A stretch of DNA of 55,154 bases from an uncultured Thermomicrobiales bacterium (GTDB lineage Bacteria; Chloroflexota; Chloroflexia; Thermomicrobiales; UBA6265), in contig CADCWG010000289.1 of the NCBI GenBank assembly GCA_902806335.1, positions 1 to 55,154 on the forward strand, written 5' to 3'. The position numbers and the translations under genes are program-made. This document shows, piece after piece, positions 46,395 to 55,154 of this stretch (its first letter is position 1; every line of letters starts with the position of its first letter). The notes beneath the pieces are model-generated. The model worked only from the letters and a program-made list of their open reading frames with translations. It was not told the DNA's origin and ran no database searches.

Positions 46395-48254
46395 GTGTCC
46401 AGCGACCTCGGCTCCCGACCGCTCCGCCGGCCGGCCGGCTCTCAGCCCGCTCGACCACCGCAGTGGGGGCGAGCGCCGCGGACCACACGGCCGGTCGGCC
46501 CGCGCCGAGCGTCGCCCACCCGACGGGTGGCGTCCGTCCTGGCGGGCGTGCTCCGGCGCGCCGAAGATCGCCCGGACGCCCCCCGCCTGGCGGTCGCGAT
46601 GCTCGCGGTGCTCGTCGGTGGCCTGATGATCGGAACCGCGGCGGCGTCGGACGACTACCTGCACCGCGGGATCGAGACCGGCGAGACGGCGCCGTACGCC
46701 CTCCACCCACTCGGCAGGGAGCCGGCGGTCAACGTCGATCTCTGGGACGTCCCGCCGGGCGACCTGCCGCGGGAAGCCGAACGCCTCCGGGAGGCGGGTT
46801 TTCGCTACGCCCGGCAGACCTTCCCGTGGGCCGAGATTGAGCCGTCGCCCGACGCCTTCGACTGGGACCGGGCCGACGCGATCGTCGCGGCGCTCGGCGG
46901 GGTGGGCATCCAGCCGATCGCCGTGCTGGCCGTCTCCCCCGACTGGGCGAGGGAGCCGGGTGCGGAAGCGGCCGTCGACGCCGCTCCACTCGAGCTGGAC
47001 GCGTTCGGGGTCTACGTCGGCGCGTTCCTCGAGCACTTCGGGGGGCGAGTCGGTACCGTCCAGGTCTGGGACCATCCCAACGATCCCGTCCGCTGGGGCG
47101 GAGAGGCGCCGTCGGCGGTCGACTACGGGGCGCTGCTCGCCGTCGCCGCCAACGCGGCGCGGTCGGCGGCCCCGGCCCCTGCGCCGGTGCGGGTCGTCCT
47201 AGCCGAGCTGGCGCCGGCGCCGGACGGCGGCGCCACCGACCTCGTGTTCCTGGACGCGCTGTACCGAAGCGGAGCGCGCCCGTTCTTCGACGTGGTCGCG
47301 GCCGTGGTCGACGGCGGCGCGCGCTCTCCGTTCGACCGCCGGGTCGAGCCCGAACGCACGAACCTGTCGCGTACGGTGTTGTTCCGGGAGCTGATGCTCG
47401 ACCAGGGCGACGGCGAGAAGCCCGTCTGGGCGACCCACTTCGGGTGGGCCGCCGGGGGCCCGACCGGTGTCGGCGCGGCGTCCCAGGCCGAGTTCGTGGT
47501 CACCGGCCTCGATCGCGCACGGGAGGAGTGGCCCTGGCTCGGCCTGGCCGTCGCATGGGCGTGGGCCGCGGACGGGCCCGAGGATCCCGCCGCCGACTAC
47601 GCGCTCGTCGGACCGGGTGGCACCGAGGCGCCCCTCCTCGCCGAGCTCTCGGGTCGAGCGGCTTCCGCCGACGTCGCCCCCCCGGGCTGGGTCCCGCCGG
47701 GCACGCGGGGCGAGCAGCCCCTGGCACTCGCCTACGACGGGCAGTGGAGCGACGTCGGCATCGGCGAGTCGGCGTCCGGTCGCCGCACCACCTCCCAGGT
47801 CGGTGCGGCGGTCACGGTGCGGTTTACGGGGTCCGGCCTCAACTGCGTGCTCCGCTACGGACCACGGTCGGGACCGGTCCGCGTCACCCTCGACGGCGGC
47901 CCGCTCCCCGGTTCCGGTGAGCGCGCCGGTGACGCATCCCTGCTCTACCTCGACCGCTTCGAAGCGCTCGACGTTCCGGTCGCGCTGGCCGCCGGACTCG
48001 AGGGCGGCGAGCACGAGCTCCGGGTCGAACTGGTCGAACCAGGGGAACTGACCTTTGGCGGGGCCGTCGTGGTCCGGGAGCTACCGACGCTCTGGCCGGT
48101 GGTCGTCCTCGCCGGGGTCGGCGCGCTGGTGATCTTCTTCGGGCTGCGCGAAGGCGCCTATCTCTTCGCTCAGCGGGGCAACTTCCTGCCGCGGCGGCGC
48201 GCCGTCGAGCTGGGACGACCGCTCGACGGTTGGCAACCCACCCGACGCGCGTGA
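46395..48254 (+). CDS. Membrane-anchored glycosidase-fold protein, probable pseudoenzyme
   Basis: 619 aa from GTG 46395; GTG 46527, nearer the first helix, is possible. One membrane helix (about 68-84) leads to a TIM-barrel-like domain of the cellulase clan (about 110-400): RQTFPWAEIEPSPDAFDWDRAD and QPIAVLAVSPDWA are typical strands. Where active enzymes have W-N-E-P-N, this protein has WDHPND (225-230), so the acid/base Glu is His. A beta-sandwich (about 440-570) and a second helix (about 575-595) with a basic cytoplasmic tail follow. Likely binds or positions a surface glycan. The stop overlaps the next start. Confidence 0.65.
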   Translation: MSSDLGSRPLRRPAGSQPARPPQWGRAPRTTRPVGPRRASPTRRVASVLAGVLRRAEDRPDAPRLAVAMLAVLVGGLMIGTAAASDDYLHRGIETGETAPYALHPLGREPAVNVDLWDVPPGDLPREAERLREAGFRYARQTFPWAEIEPSPDAFDWDRADAIVAALGGVGIQPIAVLAVSPDWAREPGAEAAVDAAPLELDAFGVYVGAFLEHFGGRVGTVQVWDHPNDPVRWGGEAPSAVDYGALLAVAANAARSAAPAPAPVRVVLAELAPAPDGGATDLVFLDALYRSGARPFFDVVAAVVDGGARSPFDRRVEPERTNLSRTVLFRELMLDQGDGEKPVWATHFGWAAGGPTGVGAASQAEFVVTGLDRAREEWPWLGLAVAWAWAADGPEDPAADYALVGPGGTEAPLLAELSGRAASADVAPPGWVPPGTRGEQPLALAYDGQWSDVGIGESASGRRTTSQVGAAVTVRFTGSGLNCVLRYGPRSGPVRVTLDGGPLPGSGERAGDASLLYLDRFEALDVPVALAAGLEGGEHELRVELVEPGELTFGGAVVVRELPTLWPVVVLAGVGALVIFFGLREGAYLFAQRGNFLPRRRAVELGRPLDGWQPTRRA

Positions 48255-49795
48255 GAGACGCCGATGCCCGCTCACATCGAAGCGGCTGGACGACGAGCTG
48301 GCATTCCCTCCGAGACCACCGCGGGCCGCTCGGCCACCGGGGGGAGGCGGCTGGGCTGGGTCTCCTGCTCGGTGTCGGCGGGCTCGCCGCGCTCGGCCCG
48401 CCCGCGTTCGTCGTCGTGGGGATGCTGCTCGCCGCGATCGTGGTCGCCTGGTGGGCTCCGGGTGCGGCGGTCGCGGCCGCGCTGGCGGCAACGCCCTGGG
48501 GCTTCCACCCTGTCGCGGTGGCGGGGCGATCGTTCAGCCTGCTCGAGCTGGCGATCCTGGCGGGAGTGCTGGGCACGGCGCCGCGGATGCTCGCCAGTTC
48601 GGCCAGCGAAGCCGGGCGGGCGCGACTCCGGGGCCTGGTCCGGCCGTGGGCGGTCACGCTGCCGGCTGCCGGCTTGCTCGTCGTCGCGTCGTTGTCGCTG
48701 GTGACGCTCGCGGACCCCGGCCACCGGGCGGAGAGCCTGCGCGAGTATCGAACGGTGATGCTCGAGCCGCTCGCCTTCTTCGGCCTCTGCCGGTGGTCGA
48801 TGGGTGGGGCGGCCGGCCGCGACCGAGGGGGCGGGGTCGCCCTGGCCGGCCTGGCGCTCCTCGGCTCCGGGGTCCTGGTCGCGGCGATCGCGATCGGGGA
48901 GGTGGCGACCGGCGGCGGGATCGCCGCCGATGCGGTCCGGCGCGCCACCGGTCCCTACCCGCACCCGAACAACCTGGCCCTGTACCTCGAGCGGGTGGCG
49001 GTGTTCGGGCTCGGTGCCGCGGCGATGGCCAGGAGCACCGCCGGACTCCGGATCGGACGCCGGGCCATTGCCGTCCTCACCTTGGTCTGCCTTCTCGGGC
49101 TCGTGCTGTCATTCTCCCGCGGCGGCGTCCTTGGCGCGGCCTGCGGCGCGGCCGTGGTCGCGTGGTCGGTCCGGTCACCTCGCCTTCGCCTGGCCGTCGG
49201 TGCCGGCGTGGTCGCCACCGTCGGCGTCTTCGCGGCGGCGGCGGGGCCGCGCCTCGTCGCGGCCGGCGGGCTCGGCGAGGGCCTCGCCGACTCCACGCGG
49301 TGGCCCATCTGGCGGGCGAGCCTCGCGATGGCGCGGGACCACCCGATCCTCGGCGTCGGTCTGGACCAGTTCCTCTACCAGTACTGGCCCCGCTACGTGG
49401 AAGCGCGGGCCTGGCCCGAACGCTACACGTCTCACCCCCACAACCTCGTCCTCGACCTCTGGCTGCGCCTCGGTATACTGGGACTCGTCTGCGCGGTGTG
49501 GCTCGGCGGTGCGGTCGCGCGAATCGCTCGACGCGGCGGCGGAGCGGCGCCCGGCGGGGCGGACGGGTGGCGTCTCGGCGCCGGCGGAGCGCTCGTCGCC
49601 GGTCTCGCCCACGGACTGGTGGACCAGGGATTCTTCTTGCCCGATCTGGCGGTACTGACCTGGTACTTCGTCGCGCTCGTGGAGGTCCCGGTGCGCTCGT
49701 GGCCGATGGGCGGCGGCGCCGAAGCGCTCGCCGCGGCGCCGGAGGCGGGGCACCGCCCGGTTAGTCGCCCCCGCGGCATGGGGGCGGCGTCGTGA
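48251..49795 (+). CDS. O-antigen ligase/Wzy-type membrane protein (first of two)
   Basis: 514 aa from GTG 48251, overlapping the previous stop (GTGA). About ten to twelve hydrophobic segments. The Wzy_C signature region is present: LVLSFSRGGVLGAACG in the middle and TSHPHNLVLDLWLRLGILGLV near the C-terminus, separated by the large loop with HPILGVGLDQFLYQYWPRY. These proteins join or polymerise lipid-linked sugar units on the outer face of the membrane. Length and paired Arg residues fit. Second gene of the cluster. Confidence 0.82.
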   Translation: MRDADARSHRSGWTTSWHSLRDHRGPLGHRGEAAGLGLLLGVGGLAALGPPAFVVVGMLLAAIVVAWWAPGAAVAAALAATPWGFHPVAVAGRSFSLLELAILAGVLGTAPRMLASSASEAGRARLRGLVRPWAVTLPAAGLLVVASLSLVTLADPGHRAESLREYRTVMLEPLAFFGLCRWSMGGAAGRDRGGGVALAGLALLGSGVLVAAIAIGEVATGGGIAADAVRRATGPYPHPNNLALYLERVAVFGLGAAAMARSTAGLRIGRRAIAVLTLVCLLGLVLSFSRGGVLGAACGAAVVAWSVRSPRLRLAVGAGVVATVGVFAAAAGPRLVAAGGLGEGLADSTRWPIWRASLAMARDHPILGVGLDQFLYQYWPRYVEARAWPERYTSHPHNLVLDLWLRLGILGLVCAVWLGGAVARIARRGGGAAPGGADGWRLGAGGALVAGLAHGLVDQGFFLPDLAVLTWYFVALVEVPVRSWPMGGGAEALAAAPEAGHRPVSRPRGMGAAS

Positions 49796-51273
49796 GCGCG
49801 GCCGGGCTCGGCGGGCTGACCATCCGGCCCCCTGCGCGGGCCTCGCTCCCGGCGGCGCTGATCCCCGGCGGGCTGGCGGTCATCGCCGGGCTCGTCCTCC
49901 TGACCCTCCCCTGGCCGGGGAACCTGCTGATCCTCGCCGGCGCCGCCTGCGGCGTCGCGGCGTTGATCTCCCCGGCGACGGCGATCGGCCTGCTCGTGCT
50001 CAGCGTGCCGGTCCAGGCCTATGGCGAGGCGCAGATCGGTGCGGTCCACCTCACGCTGACCAAGACGCTGGTGGTTTCGGTAGGGATTGGCTGGGCATTC
50101 GGGGCGCTGACGCGTCGCCGGCCGCTCCGCGGGTCGTGGCTGGCGGCGCCGTTCGCGCTCTACGTCCTCGTGGTCGCCGTCTCTGTCGTCGGCGCCGAGC
50201 GGGTCCCGGCCTGGTCGACCGAGTTCTACCGGTGGGTGAGCCCGCTGCTGATCTACCTGGTGGCGGTCGACGAGTTGCGCCACCCCCGGGCGGTCCAACC
50301 GGCGCTGGTGGGGACCGCGGTCGGCCTTCTGTGCGTCGCGACCTTCGGCCTCGTCCAGGTCTGGCTGCACCTCGGGCCGCCCTCGTTCAGCGTTGGCGGC
50401 GTCACCCGGGCATTCGGCACGTTCGGCCAGCCCAACCCGTTCGCCGGCTACCTGGAGGTCACGGTCCCCCTCCTGGTCGCCGTGGTCGGGGCCTGGCTGG
50501 TCGCCGGCTCGGCTGGCCTGGCGCGACGGATGATCCCCGCCTGGCTGGCGGCGCTCGCCGCCGTGGCCGCCGTCCCCGGGCTCGTGGCGCTGATCCTGAC
50601 CCAGTCGCGGGGTGGCTGGATCGGCGCGATGGTCGGGCTCGGCGCGGTAGTCTGGCTTTTGGGCGGCCGGATCCGCTGGGCCGGGGTCGGGGCGGTCGCC
50701 GCGGTGGCGCTCGTGCTCGTGCTGACCCCGCTGGGTGGCCGGGTCGTCCACCGGCTCGGCGGCGAGGCGATCGGCGGCGGGACCGAGACCGAGGTCACCG
50801 TCGCCAACTTCGCCGTCCGGGAGCGGCTCGCCCACTGGGGCGCCGGCATCGCGATGGTCAGGGACGCGCCCTGGTTCGGTGTGGGTGCCGGCAATTTCAA
50901 CCGGGCCTATCGCGATGCGACGCCGGAGTGGCGGTTTCGCGTTCCCCGCGGCCACGCCCACAACGCCTACATCCACGCCGCCGCGCAGACCGGCCTGGTC
51001 GGCCTCGTCGCCTACCTGGCGTTCGTCGGCGCCGTTGGGCTGCGGCTTCGCACGCTGCTCAGAAGAGCCGGCGACGGCGCCGGGCGGTTCCTGGTCGTCG
51101 GCGCGATCGGCGTCAGCGCGGCCTTCGCGACCCACAACCTGTTCGACTATCTCCACGTCCACAGCCTACCTATCCAGCTGAGCGTGGTCTGGGCCCTCGC
51201 GGAGATCGGGGGCGGAGTTAGCTTCCCCGCCTCCGCCGATGGGGCGACGGCCACGGGAGTGAAGCCCGCGTGA
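49792..51273 (+). CDS. O-antigen ligase/Wzy-type membrane protein (second of two)
   Basis: 493 aa, GTG start overlapping the preceding stop by four bases. Multi-spanning with the same signature: ALILTQSRGGWIGAMVGLG, then APWFGVGAGNFNRAYRDATPEW and HAHNAYIHAAAQTGLVGLVAYL. Sequence similarity to the preceding gene is limited to these motifs, so they are ancient rather than recent paralogues. Having two in a row suggests one polymerase and one ligase, or two different acceptors; that division is inferred. Confidence 0.85.
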   Translation: MSAAGLGGLTIRPPARASLPAALIPGGLAVIAGLVLLTLPWPGNLLILAGAACGVAALISPATAIGLLVLSVPVQAYGEAQIGAVHLTLTKTLVVSVGIGWAFGALTRRRPLRGSWLAAPFALYVLVVAVSVVGAERVPAWSTEFYRWVSPLLIYLVAVDELRHPRAVQPALVGTAVGLLCVATFGLVQVWLHLGPPSFSVGGVTRAFGTFGQPNPFAGYLEVTVPLLVAVVGAWLVAGSAGLARRMIPAWLAALAAVAAVPGLVALILTQSRGGWIGAMVGLGAVVWLLGGRIRWAGVGAVAAVALVLVLTPLGGRVVHRLGGEAIGGGTETEVTVANFAVRERLAHWGAGIAMVRDAPWFGVGAGNFNRAYRDATPEWRFRVPRGHAHNAYIHAAAQTGLVGLVAYLAFVGAVGLRLRTLLRRAGDGAGRFLVVGAIGVSAAFATHNLFDYLHVHSLPIQLSVVWALAEIGGGVSFPASADGATATGVKPA

Positions 51274-52418
51274 CCCGGCCAACGTCGACGGCGGTGGTCC
51301 TCCCTCCGGAGGCCGAGCAGTCGGGACCCCGCCAGCCATCCTTCGCACCCGTCGACGGCGAGGTGTTCGGGGGAACGGTGCTGGCGCCGAACGGCACGCG
51401 GGACGCGGGGCCGTCCCCCTCGTCCGAGGAGGAGTCCGGCCCGGGGTCCCTCCGCGAGAGGTTCCTGCGGCCGCAGACGCTCGTCTCCTTCGCGCTCGCG
51501 GCGGCGATCATCGCGTTCTTCTTCCTGCGCCTGGACATCGATCCGGCCGCGGTCTGGGCCAACCTGCGGCGTGCCAATCCCCTGACATTCCTCCTCGCGC
51601 TCTCCATCTTCTACCTGGGCTTCATCGTCCGGGCGGCACGGTGGCGGGCGATGCTCGGTCGGGTGGGGGTCGACGCGTCCCACGGGTTCCCGGTTCCGGC
51701 GCTGCCCGGCCTGGTCGAGATCTACGTGCTGTCCTGGTTCGCCAACTGCATCGTTCCCGCGAAGCTGGGCGACGCCTACCGCAGCTTCCTCCTCAAGCGG
51801 GCCACCCGGGCGCCGTTTAGCACCGGTCTCGGCACCATCCTGGCCGAGCGCCTGATCGACCTGCTCGCGCTTTTCGTCGCGATGTCGGTCGCGGCGGTGA
51901 GCGTCTTCGGGCGCCATCTCCCCGGTCAGGCCACCCAGACGTTGATCGGGGGCACCCTGCTGGTCGCGCTCGGCGCCGTCGGGCTGGCGGGCATGTGGCT
52001 CTCGCGGGATGTGCTCGAGCGCCGTCTCCCCGGGCGCTTCCGGGAGCAGTACGGCCGCCTCCACACCGCGGTCTTCGCGAGCCTGCGCCGCCCCGAGCGG
52101 TTCCTGGCGATCAGCGTCGGGATCTGGCTCAGCGAGGGGCTGCGGCTCTTTCTGGTCGCGCTGGCGCTCGGTGCCGAGGTCTCGATCTCGATGGCCGTCT
52201 TCGTGGCGCTGCTCAGTTCGCTGCTGACCGCGATCCCCTTCACCCCGGCGGGACTTGGGGTTGTCGAGGCGGCCATGATCGTGATGCTCGGCCTGGCCGA
52301 CGTCGACAACTCGATGGCGACCTCGATCGCCATCCTGGACCGCGTGATCGGGTACTGGAGCCTGGTCGTGGTCGGGCTCGTCCTGTACGCGCGCCGGGTC
52401 CGGCGTGACCTCGCCTGA
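51270..52418 (+). CDS. AglD/UPF0104 lysylphosphatidylglycerol synthase-like membrane protein
   Basis: 382 aa, GTG start overlapping the previous stop by four bases. After about 65 polar, disordered residues come seven or so membrane helices with the family's markers: RAARWRAML, FANCIVPAKLGDAYRSFLLKR and AIPFTPAGLGVVEAAMIVML. Members are thought to move or modify lipid-linked substrates. No aminoacyl-transfer domain is attached, so it is not a full MprF. In this cluster a role in moving a lipid-linked sugar is the reasonable guess. Confidence 0.85.
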   Translation: MTRPTSTAVVLPPEAEQSGPRQPSFAPVDGEVFGGTVLAPNGTRDAGPSPSSEEESGPGSLRERFLRPQTLVSFALAAAIIAFFFLRLDIDPAAVWANLRRANPLTFLLALSIFYLGFIVRAARWRAMLGRVGVDASHGFPVPALPGLVEIYVLSWFANCIVPAKLGDAYRSFLLKRATRAPFSTGLGTILAERLIDLLALFVAMSVAAVSVFGRHLPGQATQTLIGGTLLVALGAVGLAGMWLSRDVLERRLPGRFREQYGRLHTAVFASLRRPERFLAISVGIWLSEGLRLFLVALALGAEVSISMAVFVALLSSLLTAIPFTPAGLGVVEAAMIVMLGLADVDNSMATSIAILDRVIGYWSLVVVGLVLYARRVRRDLA

Positions 52419-53676
52419 GCCGGGCACGATAGACTCGGACTGCCGCGCGGACGCCCCGCCGATCCGGATCCTCGTCGACGACAGCGCGGCCTTCCACCAG
52501 GGGGCGGGGATCGGCCGCTACGCGCGCGAAGTGGTGCCGGCGGCCGCGGCGGCCCTGCCGTTCGCTCGATGGACGCTGCTCCACGCGCCGGACCGGCCAG
52601 GACCCGCGCCGTTCGACGCGGCCACCCGCGACGCCTTCGCGCGGGAGGAGGGGCCGGCGACGATCGACGGGAGGAGCGGGCGGGTTCGGGTGCGCCGGGT
52701 GCCCCTCTCCCGGAGACGCCTGGACCAGTTCTGGTATCGGGTCCGGATCCCCCTGCCGGCCCAGGTCTTCGGCGGCCGGGCCGACGTCGTCTACTCGCCG
52801 GACTTCACGGCACCGCCGGCGGGCGGGACCCCGCGGGTCGTCACCGTCCACGACCTCGCGTTTCTGATCCATCCCGACCTGGCGCCGGCGCCCCTGCGCC
52901 GCTACCTCGGCGCGGTGGTCCCCCGCCAGGTCGCCGGCGCGGCGCGGGTCGTCGCGGTCTCGGAGACGACCCGGCGCGACCTCGTCGAGCGGTTGGGCGT
53001 GCCCCTGGAACGGCTGGCGGTGGTCCCGAACGGGGTCGAGCCCCGTTTCTTCGGCGCGACCTCGCCGGACGCGGCGCTGCGGGCCAGGCTGGGCCTCCCG
53101 GAGGCGTACCTGCTCTGCGTCGGCACGATCGAGCCGCGCAAGGACCACCGCACCTTGTTCCGGGCGGTCGCGGCACTCGGCGCTCGCCTGGACATGCCGC
53201 TCGTGGTCGCGGGGCGGCGGGGCTGGGAGTTCGCGCCGATCCTCGCCGCCGCGGAGCCGCTGCGAAGGGTCGGCCGGGTCCTCTTCCTCGATTACGTGCC
53301 CGATGCGGACCTCCCGTCGCTCTACGCCGGCGCGGCGGCAACGGTCTACCCGTCCCGCTACGAGGGATTCGGGCTGCCGGTGCTGGAGTCGCTCGCGGCC
53401 GGAGTGCCGACGGTGACGAGCGACGCGCCCGCCCTGCGGGAAGTCGGAGGCGAGGCGATCATCGCCGCGGCGGCCGGCGACGTGGCCGCCCTCGCCGACG
53501 CGATCGTCCGGGCGCTGGGGCCGGACCAGAGGACGGGGGCCGCTCGGGAGGCCCGGCAAGCGCGGGCCAGGCTCTGGGACTGGGACTCGGCCGGCCGGGC
53601 CCTGGCTGAGGCCCTACGCGACGCCACCTGCTCCGCGGTCACGCCCGCCACGGTCCCCAGGAGGAATGCGCCATGA
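52405..53676 (+). CDS. GT4 family glycosyltransferase
   Basis: 423 aa, GTG start 14 bases inside the preceding gene. GT-B fold: N-terminal half with the acceptor-site GAGIGRYAREVVPAA loop and VVTVHDLAFLIHP, C-terminal half with LLCVGTIEPRKDHRTLF, and the donor-site YPSRYEGFGLPVLESLAAGVPTVTSD (E-x7-E motif: EGFGLPVLE). Transfers a sugar, probably mannose-like, from a nucleotide donor on the cytoplasmic side. Only this one transferase is in the cluster, so the glycan may be simple or other enzymes lie elsewhere. Confidence 0.9.
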   Translation: MTSPEPGTIDSDCRADAPPIRILVDDSAAFHQGAGIGRYAREVVPAAAAALPFARWTLLHAPDRPGPAPFDAATRDAFAREEGPATIDGRSGRVRVRRVPLSRRRLDQFWYRVRIPLPAQVFGGRADVVYSPDFTAPPAGGTPRVVTVHDLAFLIHPDLAPAPLRRYLGAVVPRQVAGAARVVAVSETTRRDLVERLGVPLERLAVVPNGVEPRFFGATSPDAALRARLGLPEAYLLCVGTIEPRKDHRTLFRAVAALGARLDMPLVVAGRRGWEFAPILAAAEPLRRVGRVLFLDYVPDADLPSLYAGAAATVYPSRYEGFGLPVLESLAAGVPTVTSDAPALREVGGEAIIAAAAGDVAALADAIVRALGPDQRTGAAREARQARARLWDWDSAGRALAEALRDATCSAVTPATVPRRNAP

Positions 53677-53813
53677 GCGGGCGGAGACGCCGGGGCGGGG
53701 GGGCGCGAGGTCGCCTCTCGGAACGGGGTATCCTGCTCGTCGTGGCCGGCGTGTTGATGGTCAGCATCCTGTGCATGCTGGTGGTCGTGCTCGGGGTGAT
53801 CCTGGGTCGCTAG
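53673..53813 (+). CDS. Single-pass membrane microprotein, 46 aa
   Basis: ATG overlaps the glycosyltransferase stop (ATGA) and AGGAGG lies about 9 nt upstream, a strong translation signal. The peptide has a strongly basic N-terminus (MSGRRRRGGGARGRLSERG) and one hydrophobic helix to the end (ILLVVAGVLMVSILCMLVVV, then LGVILGR), predicting the N-terminus inside. Codon use matches its neighbours. No homologue is recognised; it may help assemble or regulate the glycan membrane complex, which is inference from position only. Confidence 0.7.
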   Translation: MSGRRRRGGGARGRLSERGILLVVAGVLMVSILCMLVVVLGVILGR

Positions 53814-53873
53814 AGCCGGCGCCGGGAGGGCCGCGGTCGCGGCCGGAGCCGTCGCGGCGGGTGGAGGATCGGG

Positions 53874-54893
<1,020 letters not shown>

Positions 54894-54963
54894 GCGGGCG
54901 ATGCGGTCGGATGCGGCCGCGGCTCGCGGTCGTACAGCAGTAGGGGGAGGTCGGCCGGGACGC

Positions 54964-54993
54964 TTGACAGCCCGTTTTCGGCCATGGTACCTT
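54964..54993 (+). promoter_or_regulatory. Promoter of tRNA-Asp
   Basis: Consensus TTGACA (54964-54969), 18-bp spacer, TACCTT (54988-54993), about 12 bp before the mature tRNA end. Confidence 0.65.
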
Positions 54994-55005
54994 CTCGGCC
55001 GTCGC

Positions 55006-55079
55006 GGAGGCGTGGTGTAGCGGCCTAACATGCAGCCCTGTCAAGGCTGAGATCGCGGGTTCGAATCCCGTCGCTTCCG
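55006..55079 (+). tRNA. tRNA-Asp (anticodon GTC)
   Basis: Cloverleaf closes fully: acceptor GGAGGCG (55006-55012) with CGCTTCC (55072-55078), D stem GTGT/ACAT, anticodon stem CAGCC/GGCTG with loop CTGTCAA (anticodon GTC at 55040-55042), T arm GCGGGTTCGAATCCCGT. Discriminator G73 at 55079 is the aspartate identity base. CCA is not encoded. Confidence 0.95.
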
Positions 55080-55083
55080 CATC

Positions 55084-55101
55084 GTCCCGCTCAGACGGGA
55101 C
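55084..55101 (+). other. Hairpin after tRNA-Asp
   Basis: GTCCCG-CTCAGA-CGGGAC, a perfect 6-bp stem directly after the tRNA; possibly a 3' processing element or part of the termination region. Confidence 0.45.
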
Positions 55102-55107
55102 AGGTGA

Positions 55108-55147
55108 GACGCCGCCGCCCGGTCCGCCGGGGGCGGCGTCGCCGTTT
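55108..55147 (+). terminator. Probable terminator of tRNA-Asp
   Basis: A long GC hairpin, left arm beginning GACGCCGCCGCCCGG and right arm ending GGGCGGCGTC (one bulged base), followed by GCCGTTT at the window's end. Confidence 0.65.
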
Positions 55148-55154
55148 CCGCCGC

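Noticed and set aside
54961..55154. tRNA-Asp as a phage or island attachment site
   Set aside because: No integrase gene and no direct repeat of the tRNA 3' end is seen; the window ends soon after.

Overview
The window is very GC-rich, densely coded bacterial chromosome. Single-gene and housekeeping functions dominate: type-4 uracil-DNA glycosylase, FtsK, RecR, RecO, NAD kinase, Tmk, TrmD, chorismate synthase, SHMT, SmpB, tmRNA and tRNA-Asp. There are no phage, transposon or CRISPR signatures. Gene content and style suggest a Chloroflexota bacterium of the Thermomicrobia/Limnocylindria type: an AAA+R3H protein, the tmk-darA pair, system II cytochrome c assembly, GTG/TTG starts, and promoters with a visible -10 box and little leader. 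This taxonomic placement is inference; I could not search any database.

Left part (1-25 kb): uracil-DNA glycosylase, FtsK, a zinc-ribbon protein and RecR; a two-domain GNAT protein; an AAA/R3H protein followed closely by thymidylate kinase and a DarA-type c-di-AMP receptor; a zinc-ribbon membrane protein; NAD kinase with an adjacent NrtR-type regulator that has a degraded Nudix box; a KDPG aldolase; a complete system II cytochrome c maturation set (CcdA, ResB, CcsA, TlpA-like); RecO; then a leftward run HAD phosphatase - TrmD - ABC ATPase - FtsX-type permease - HlyD-like adaptor with overlapping or nearly touching genes.

Middle (25-43.6 kb): a PP2C/SpoIIE-type phosphatase overlapping a small P-loop protein; a LON-N domain protein; a tandem-GNAT protein; AroC; a long SHMT; a methyltransferase; a GNAT pseudogene with a frameshift and a stop; smpB, a Dabb protein and the tmRNA gene (predicted tag AKQVTGTQPVALAA); a 2Fe-2S ferredoxin-like protein with an EVE protein; a divergently transcribed glycolate oxidase operon glcDEF; and a soluble GAF-GAF histidine kinase without a linked response regulator.

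Right part (43.9-55.1 kb): an S9 prolyl-oligopeptidase-type peptidase, then a tightly coupled rightward cluster likely to make or export a surface polysaccharide: a membrane-anchored glycosidase-fold protein whose usual catalytic Glu position holds His, two consecutive O-antigen-ligase/Wzy-type membrane proteins, an AglD/UPF0104-type membrane protein, a GT4 glycosyltransferase, a 46-residue single-pass membrane peptide, and a MoxR ATPase. tRNA-Asp closes the window.

The observations most worth a second look are the polysaccharide cluster with its apparent pseudoenzyme, the recurring -10 box placed six bases before ATG (probable leaderless mRNAs), the degenerate NrtR next to NAD kinase, the phosphatase/P-loop pair, the doubly broken GNAT gene and the mirrored promoter motif between the EVE gene and glcD.
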